The notes beneath the pieces were generated by a model that saw only the letters and a list, made by a program, of their open reading frames with translations, was not told the origin of the DNA and did not search any database. A DNA stretch of 64,000 nt from Nematopogon swammerdamellus (lineage: Eukaryota > Arthropoda > Insecta > Lepidoptera > Adelidae), in the NCBI GenBank assembly GCA_946902875.1, contig OX336345.1, forward strand, positions 13,423,395-13,487,394. Direction: 5' to 3'. The position numbers and the translations under genes are program-made. Positions 59,448 to 64,000 of this stretch are shown here, one piece after another. How positions within the stretch are numbered: position 1 is the stretch's first letter; every line of letters begins with the position of its first letter.

Positions 59448-60205
59448 TACCGCCGGCGGCGGGAGACAAGCCTCCAAGCACGCCGGCGGGTGCAGGCCGT
59501 GGCTACGGAGCTCTCCGGGACGACGCGAGGCAAGCTACGAGCGATAGGTGGTGGTACTAGACACGTAGGCCACCACCACCCCCATCTCGGAGAGCTCCGT
59601 ATCCGCCGGACTGCACGGCGACGTCGTCGCGCAGGTCTGTAAACGTCTTCATCTTCGCGCGCGCGTCGCCTCATGGGTGCACTACACCACCGGTAGCGGG
59701 GGCACTAGACGGGACGTGAGGTCCCGATGACCCCAAGCTGGCCGATGGTGGACGTCGCCCTCACCGTAGATGTTGTGGCTCGGCCGACGTCAACGCTCCA
59801 TCTTCGCCGTCGATGAAATGCACCGGCGGCGTGGAGCTGGGTGGTGTGGCGTGCGTGTGGTGTTGGAGAAGAAAGGCGGCTCTCGTATTGGACGACCCGG
59901 GCGCGGGGAGGCCGGGCGACGCGGTGATCAGAGGCAGCGCTGCTGCGGGCGAGCGGTGGCGGCGGCGGCGTCGAAGTCGAGCGCGGCGGCGGCCGGCCGT
60001 CGCTGCAGAGCCTGCTCTCCATCACGCAGGTCGCGTCCCGGGTGGTCTGCAGCCGCTACTGTTACCAGGCATGTCGAGTTGGGTGGAGTAGTACCAGGGG
60101 CGCCGATCGGCGGCGGTGGTGATGCCGGCACGGTGCCTCCAACCGTGCGGGTCGCTGCGCCGCTGGAGAAGGGTCCGCGCGTGGCGGAAGCTCGGTAGGG
60201 TCGTC
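59448..60205 (-). repeat. GC-rich dispersed segment, copy 2
   Basis: Reverse-orientation relative of 27838-28345, longer by about 250 bp. Frames are arginine- or proline-rich. Sharply bounded by AT-rich DNA on both sides. Confidence 0.6.
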
Positions 60206-60289
60206 CCAGGCAAGAAGTTTTTAAAAACAATTTCCAAGAGAAAAAATTTTCGACATATTATTATATTATTATTATTATTATTATATTAT

Positions 60290-60503
60290 TATACCTATAA
60301 TAAAATCCAACGTCTGCTTTCTGTCTGTCTGTCTGTCCGCTTATAACTCGAGAACCACTAAACCGATTTTAATAAAAAAAAATCTACGGATAGCTTGATT
60401 CTTCCCGTCAACTATAGGCTACTTACTATCACGCTAAATAGCTTATGAGGTTAGCAGTGAAGTGAAATATGAGAGCGGGCGGAGCCGCGGGCACAGCTAG
60501 TAA
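60290..60503 (+). mobile_element. Short complete Helitron-like element
   Basis: Starts CTATAATAAAATCCAACG, has a CTGTCTGTCTGTC run, the block TCGAGAACCACTAAACCGAT, and ends GGAGCCGCGGGCACAGCTAGT. About 210 bp, no coding. Confidence 0.7.
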
Positions 60504-60769
60504 AATTATAAGATAGAATTAAGTACTCACAATTAATAAGTTTGTTTACCGATTTGTCTTCTTAATTAAATATTAACATACTTATAACCAAACGAATTAA
60601 CAGATCTAACTAACTAAAGTAACAAATTAATAAATATCAAAGAAAAATATTATATAGTAGGTTAATATTACTATGGCTCTAGTACACGAAACTCACTAGT
60701 ACACGCGCGCGCCGCGCGCCGCGAAAACTCCGCCGCATAAAGGTAAAGCTTTCTCCAACCCCATTACAG

Positions 60770-61100
60770 ATAGCGAGGTTCCGTTTTTTGCAAACTGTAG
60801 CCCAACTCAATACCCCGAGTGATTTTTAAATTTTTTTCGATATCGCTTTTCGTTTTAGAGATATCGTCGATTCAAGTTGAGAAGTCGCAAAAAAATCACG
60901 TAATTTTTCGACATTTTTGCACTTTTTCGAAAAAGTTTTTTACTTTTTCACACATTTTTTACACCATCTTGTAAATCTCGTTAAGACACGTCTTTTGATA
61001 CCCCATTGACCCTCATTGAATCTCAAAATTGACGACGCCAGAGCGATGTCGCACTTTCGCTGAAAACGCGATCGAAAAAACATTTCCAATGTTAAAAAAT
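60770..61100. repeat. Repeat family E copy
   Basis: See 44880-45235: shared TCGCACTTT, CGATCGAAAA and ACATTTCCAATGT. Confidence 0.55.
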
Positions 61101-61115
61101 TATTAAAAACAATTA

Positions 61116-61566
61116 TACAGGGTGTTAAAACGTCGAGTACATTAATTTCGCCAGCGCAATCCTCATGTTTTTCCTAAACAAAAAAGCGAATAAAGTTTTT
61201 CTCTAAAGTGTCTAGTTTACGAGATATGAATTTTTGAAATGTATGTTTTCGTCTAGTGTAATTTAACGCGTTGTTGGCGCTCCGCACCCTCCGCCTGCCG
61301 ACCTCCAGTCCTCCACTCACAAAGCTAACCCCGCCCCTCCCGCCAACACCTCCGTCCGAGGCGCTCACGTCTCACCCGCTCTTCCCCCCTCCGCGCCGCC
61401 CTTTTGTCATTAGATCATTTTTACACTAAAATAATCAATTAGTTTGTATAAAAACTGTAACTTTTTATTTAAAGGGAATTCAGAAAAAAGTTATTTGAGT
61501 TTTTTGTTACTCTTGATCAATAATCATTTCCTAAATTAAATGTACTCGCCGCTTTTACACCCTGTA
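61116..61566. mobile_element. TA-flanked inverted-repeat element (MITE)
   Basis: Ends TACAGGGTGTTAAAACG and, reversed, TACAGGGTGTAAAAGCG, each followed by CGAGTACATT; inverted repeats are about 35 bp with four or five differences. TA on both outer sides fits a Tc1/mariner-type target. No transposase inside. Confidence 0.75.
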
Positions 61567-61569
61567 TAG

Positions 61570-63600
61570 TATCCTATTACTTTAAGTGAGCTAAACTTGT
61601 ATATACCTATATATATATAATTGGTTTCTCAGAAACGGCTCTACCTATTCGGATGAAATTTTGTATTTAGATAATGTAATTTTTTTCAAGTTTATTTAGA
61701 TAGGCGTAGACGCCGAGCGAAGCTCAGTCGCCCAGGTACTATATATAAATAATATACAGGAATTGCTAAAATACATACGGAAAACCTATTTATATAGCTC
61801 GCCCCTAGGTCGTGCAGCGATCGCTCATCCCTGCCTACGACTCAAACGGAACGAATAAAACTCAGCTTGACACGCTAACACTCAGCTTTTCACTCGCACC
61901 ATTAGGCTGCGTGTTCGAAACCCGATCCAGAGAGCAAACGTGCTCTATTTACATACATACATACGTTATACATAAAGTAGACATTCGCATTTATGAAGTC
62001 TGGATATATGCATATTCAGTATGGTTCGTCATCATTTATTTATTTTTTGTCATGTCCCGTTCATCAATGCAATATATAAGGAAGAACCGGGTAAAAAACC
62101 TTACAGAACCTTTTTTTAATATAAATTACATACTAAGTTTTAATTACGTCAAATATAACATACTGTCTGAGCAAAATATACAAAATATTAAGTCGATCCA
62201 TAAAAAATTATAATAAAATATAAAGAACATACGGTTCACTACACAACACCTTGTGATAATTGAAACAGTAACTAGGTACGTTGTTTATTCGCAGATTGAC
62301 TTGCGGTATTTAAGTACGAGCCTATTATATATAGCTTAATTAGGCACCCATTAAAAGAAATGCTCTGTTAGTATAAAAATAAATTTAATGAAATATGTTG
62401 TTTATATTTTATGATCGCCAACATTTTCGAAACCATAATATGAGAAGTTTCTTGAAGCTCAGCGACCAATTGAATATAACTCAACATGTTTGCTAGTCTA
62501 CAGCAGGTTTTCAGCCTCATTCACTTAGTTGCGTACTTGGACCAGGAAACATAGACGTAATGATAATAAAATGTGAATAAGAGTAGGAATAGCTCAAAAA
62601 ACTGTATTAGAATTTTGGCAAATGTACTTCTACTGCCTAGCTTTACTGTTACAAATGACAAGACAAATGAAACCCGAAACCTCGCATATAATATAGGCCT
62701 AGATGCGATGGGATTGGGGTGCGGCGGCGGTACATCACAACGCCTCGTCTACGAAGCTAAGCAAACAGTGAACGTGCAAATTTACTAGGAACATAAAACT
62801 GAAAAGCATAAAACTCCCATCCGGTTTACACCTACAAACATAAATGGGCGTCATACGTTGAGCTGTCGTCAGTGCAACGCCCCCTCCCTCATCTACCCCT
62901 CACCCCCGCTGTAGGCTGTAGTAATCTGAGCTGTATTCGCTCGACATCATTCAATCGACTTGAATCGCTCAACTCGGCCGATCCAGCGGCTCCATTCACG
63001 AACGTTGAGGATGGCGTCATATTATGAACTCAAACATTCGGTCGAGTTTGGTCCTTCGGAACCGGATCGACTTCACGTGTTTGTTTAGGTATACATAGGT
63101 TATTAGGTTAGGCTAACATAACCTGCTAGTGTATCGAATTTTGTCATCGTTTGTCATTTTCTTCTCACGTTTACACGTCGTTAAGGCGGTGGCACGACAG
63201 GAGCCAAACAAACTGTGAATTTACAATGTCCTGCGTGAGGAACTCGGCGCGAAATGGAAGCGACTTGACATAGGGGGCGTGATATCAAACTCGCAGTCCT
63301 TACTAGTGTAATTTAAAATTTACTTTAATCAACGTTGTCATTTTCAGCACTTCAGTTTACTGTGAGTAATTGCGAGCCTCGCGTGACCCTTCACGCATTA
63401 GTTGTAATGGCGTACTACTTGAGTTTGTTTTTAACTGCAATCTGGTGACAAAAATAATCTTTTCTCACTGGAGTCCTTAGTGACTTACTCTTTCTATGGA
63501 GTACATGGTTTATCTGATCGTTCACCGATCTGCATGCTCGACCTTCGGCCTCGCCCTTAGTGACTTACCTGAACGCAGCTCGGCCTTCGGCCTCGCCCTT
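61570..63600. other. Intergenic sequence, no gene recognised
   Basis: A short GCCGAGCGAAGCTCAGTCGC piece near 61710 looks like a transposon end. Frames at 61812-62213 and 62573-62788 have no motif I know. Near 63540-63610 a CTCGGCCTTCGGCCTCGCCC block is duplicated. Confidence 0.4.
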
Positions 63601-63624
63601 AGTCACCTACTTTATCCTTTTCGA

Positions 63625-63658
63625 ATTTCATGAGAGCGAAGCCGCGGGCAAAAGCTAG
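63625..63658 (+). mobile_element. Helitron-like 3' end
   Basis: GAGCGAAGCCGCGGGCAAAA then GCTAGT, the usual family terminus. The 5' part was not identified. Confidence 0.6.
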
Positions 63659-64000
63659 TCCTATAAAAAATATGATTCTTCAGGCCCATCCGGAGCCCCT
63701 GAGTGCTGAACTCGATCCGCTCGCGGCTATGCCGAGCTCTGCTTATTGGTGTGAGTTTGTAGAGGCATAATGGTCGCGGGTTCTATACAGACTTCAATCA
63801 TGGCGGTGAATGCATTCACTGCGCTGCGGTCGAACTAGGTTGTTTTTACTGGGAGAGCTGCACAAATCGAACTTCGTCTAAATAACTCCTCACCAAAAGA
63901 TTGGATGAGAATTGACTGATAGCCAGTGGACCGTCTTTGAGCACCCAAACATAAAAACGACACATGTAAAATGTCAAATAAAATATTTATTGTTAAATTT

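Noticed and set aside
59705..60230. Arginine/proline-rich genes in the GC island
   Set aside because: Frames do not agree with the related segment at 27838-28345, so coding is not supported.

Overview
This is an insect window, most likely a lepidopteran (moth or butterfly). It is AT-rich and mostly intron and intergenic DNA, crowded with repeats of moth type: CR1-like and RTE-like LINEs, tRNA-headed SINEs, Helitron-like elements ending in CTAGT, TA- and TTAA-flanked inverted-repeat elements, and tandem arrays. No prokaryotic or viral gene arrangement is seen.

Positions 1-34237 hold one host gene on the minus strand, a class C G-protein-coupled receptor of the metabotropic glutamate receptor (mGluR) family. 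I could place 13 consecutive exons by reading across splice sites. They run from a signal-peptide exon at 33848-34237 to the start of TM4 at 1-66, where the gene leaves the window. All exon phases agree and the coding parts sum to 2211 bases (737 codons). They cover the Venus-flytrap ligand-binding domain, the cysteine-rich linker, TM1-TM3 and the first part of TM4. By eye the protein looks like group I (mGluR1/5 type) and keeps the family's glutamate-contact residues. About 235 bp upstream of its ATG is a polyadenylation signal and a probable last exon of another minus-strand gene.

The introns carry most of the other content: a nearly intact CR1-like LINE (1327-4626), a decayed insect gene or transposon gene (5100-6016), inverted-repeat elements, Helitron-like copies, an RTE-like LINE relic (25221-27430), a half THAP-finger exon (21883-21977), and three tandem arrays close to exons (71 bp at 12505-12931, 171 bp at 17040-18064, 62 bp at 18237-18793). 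The 71-bp array is the most interesting object here. On the gene strand each unit reads as a 24-nt in-frame exon piece plus a 47-nt GT...CAG intron-like piece.

From 34.7 kb to the end I see no confident host gene. A 6-kb CR1-like LINE (35464-41400) has an esterase-like ORF1 and an ORF2 interrupted by a 1055-bp piggyBac-like TTAA element, and the frame continues across the insertion. The rest is LINE tails, SINE copies, Helitron-like elements (one with a purine tract of about 750 bp on its own strand), GC-rich dispersed segments, palindromes and AT-rich DNA. All calls come from reading the sequence; no database search was run.
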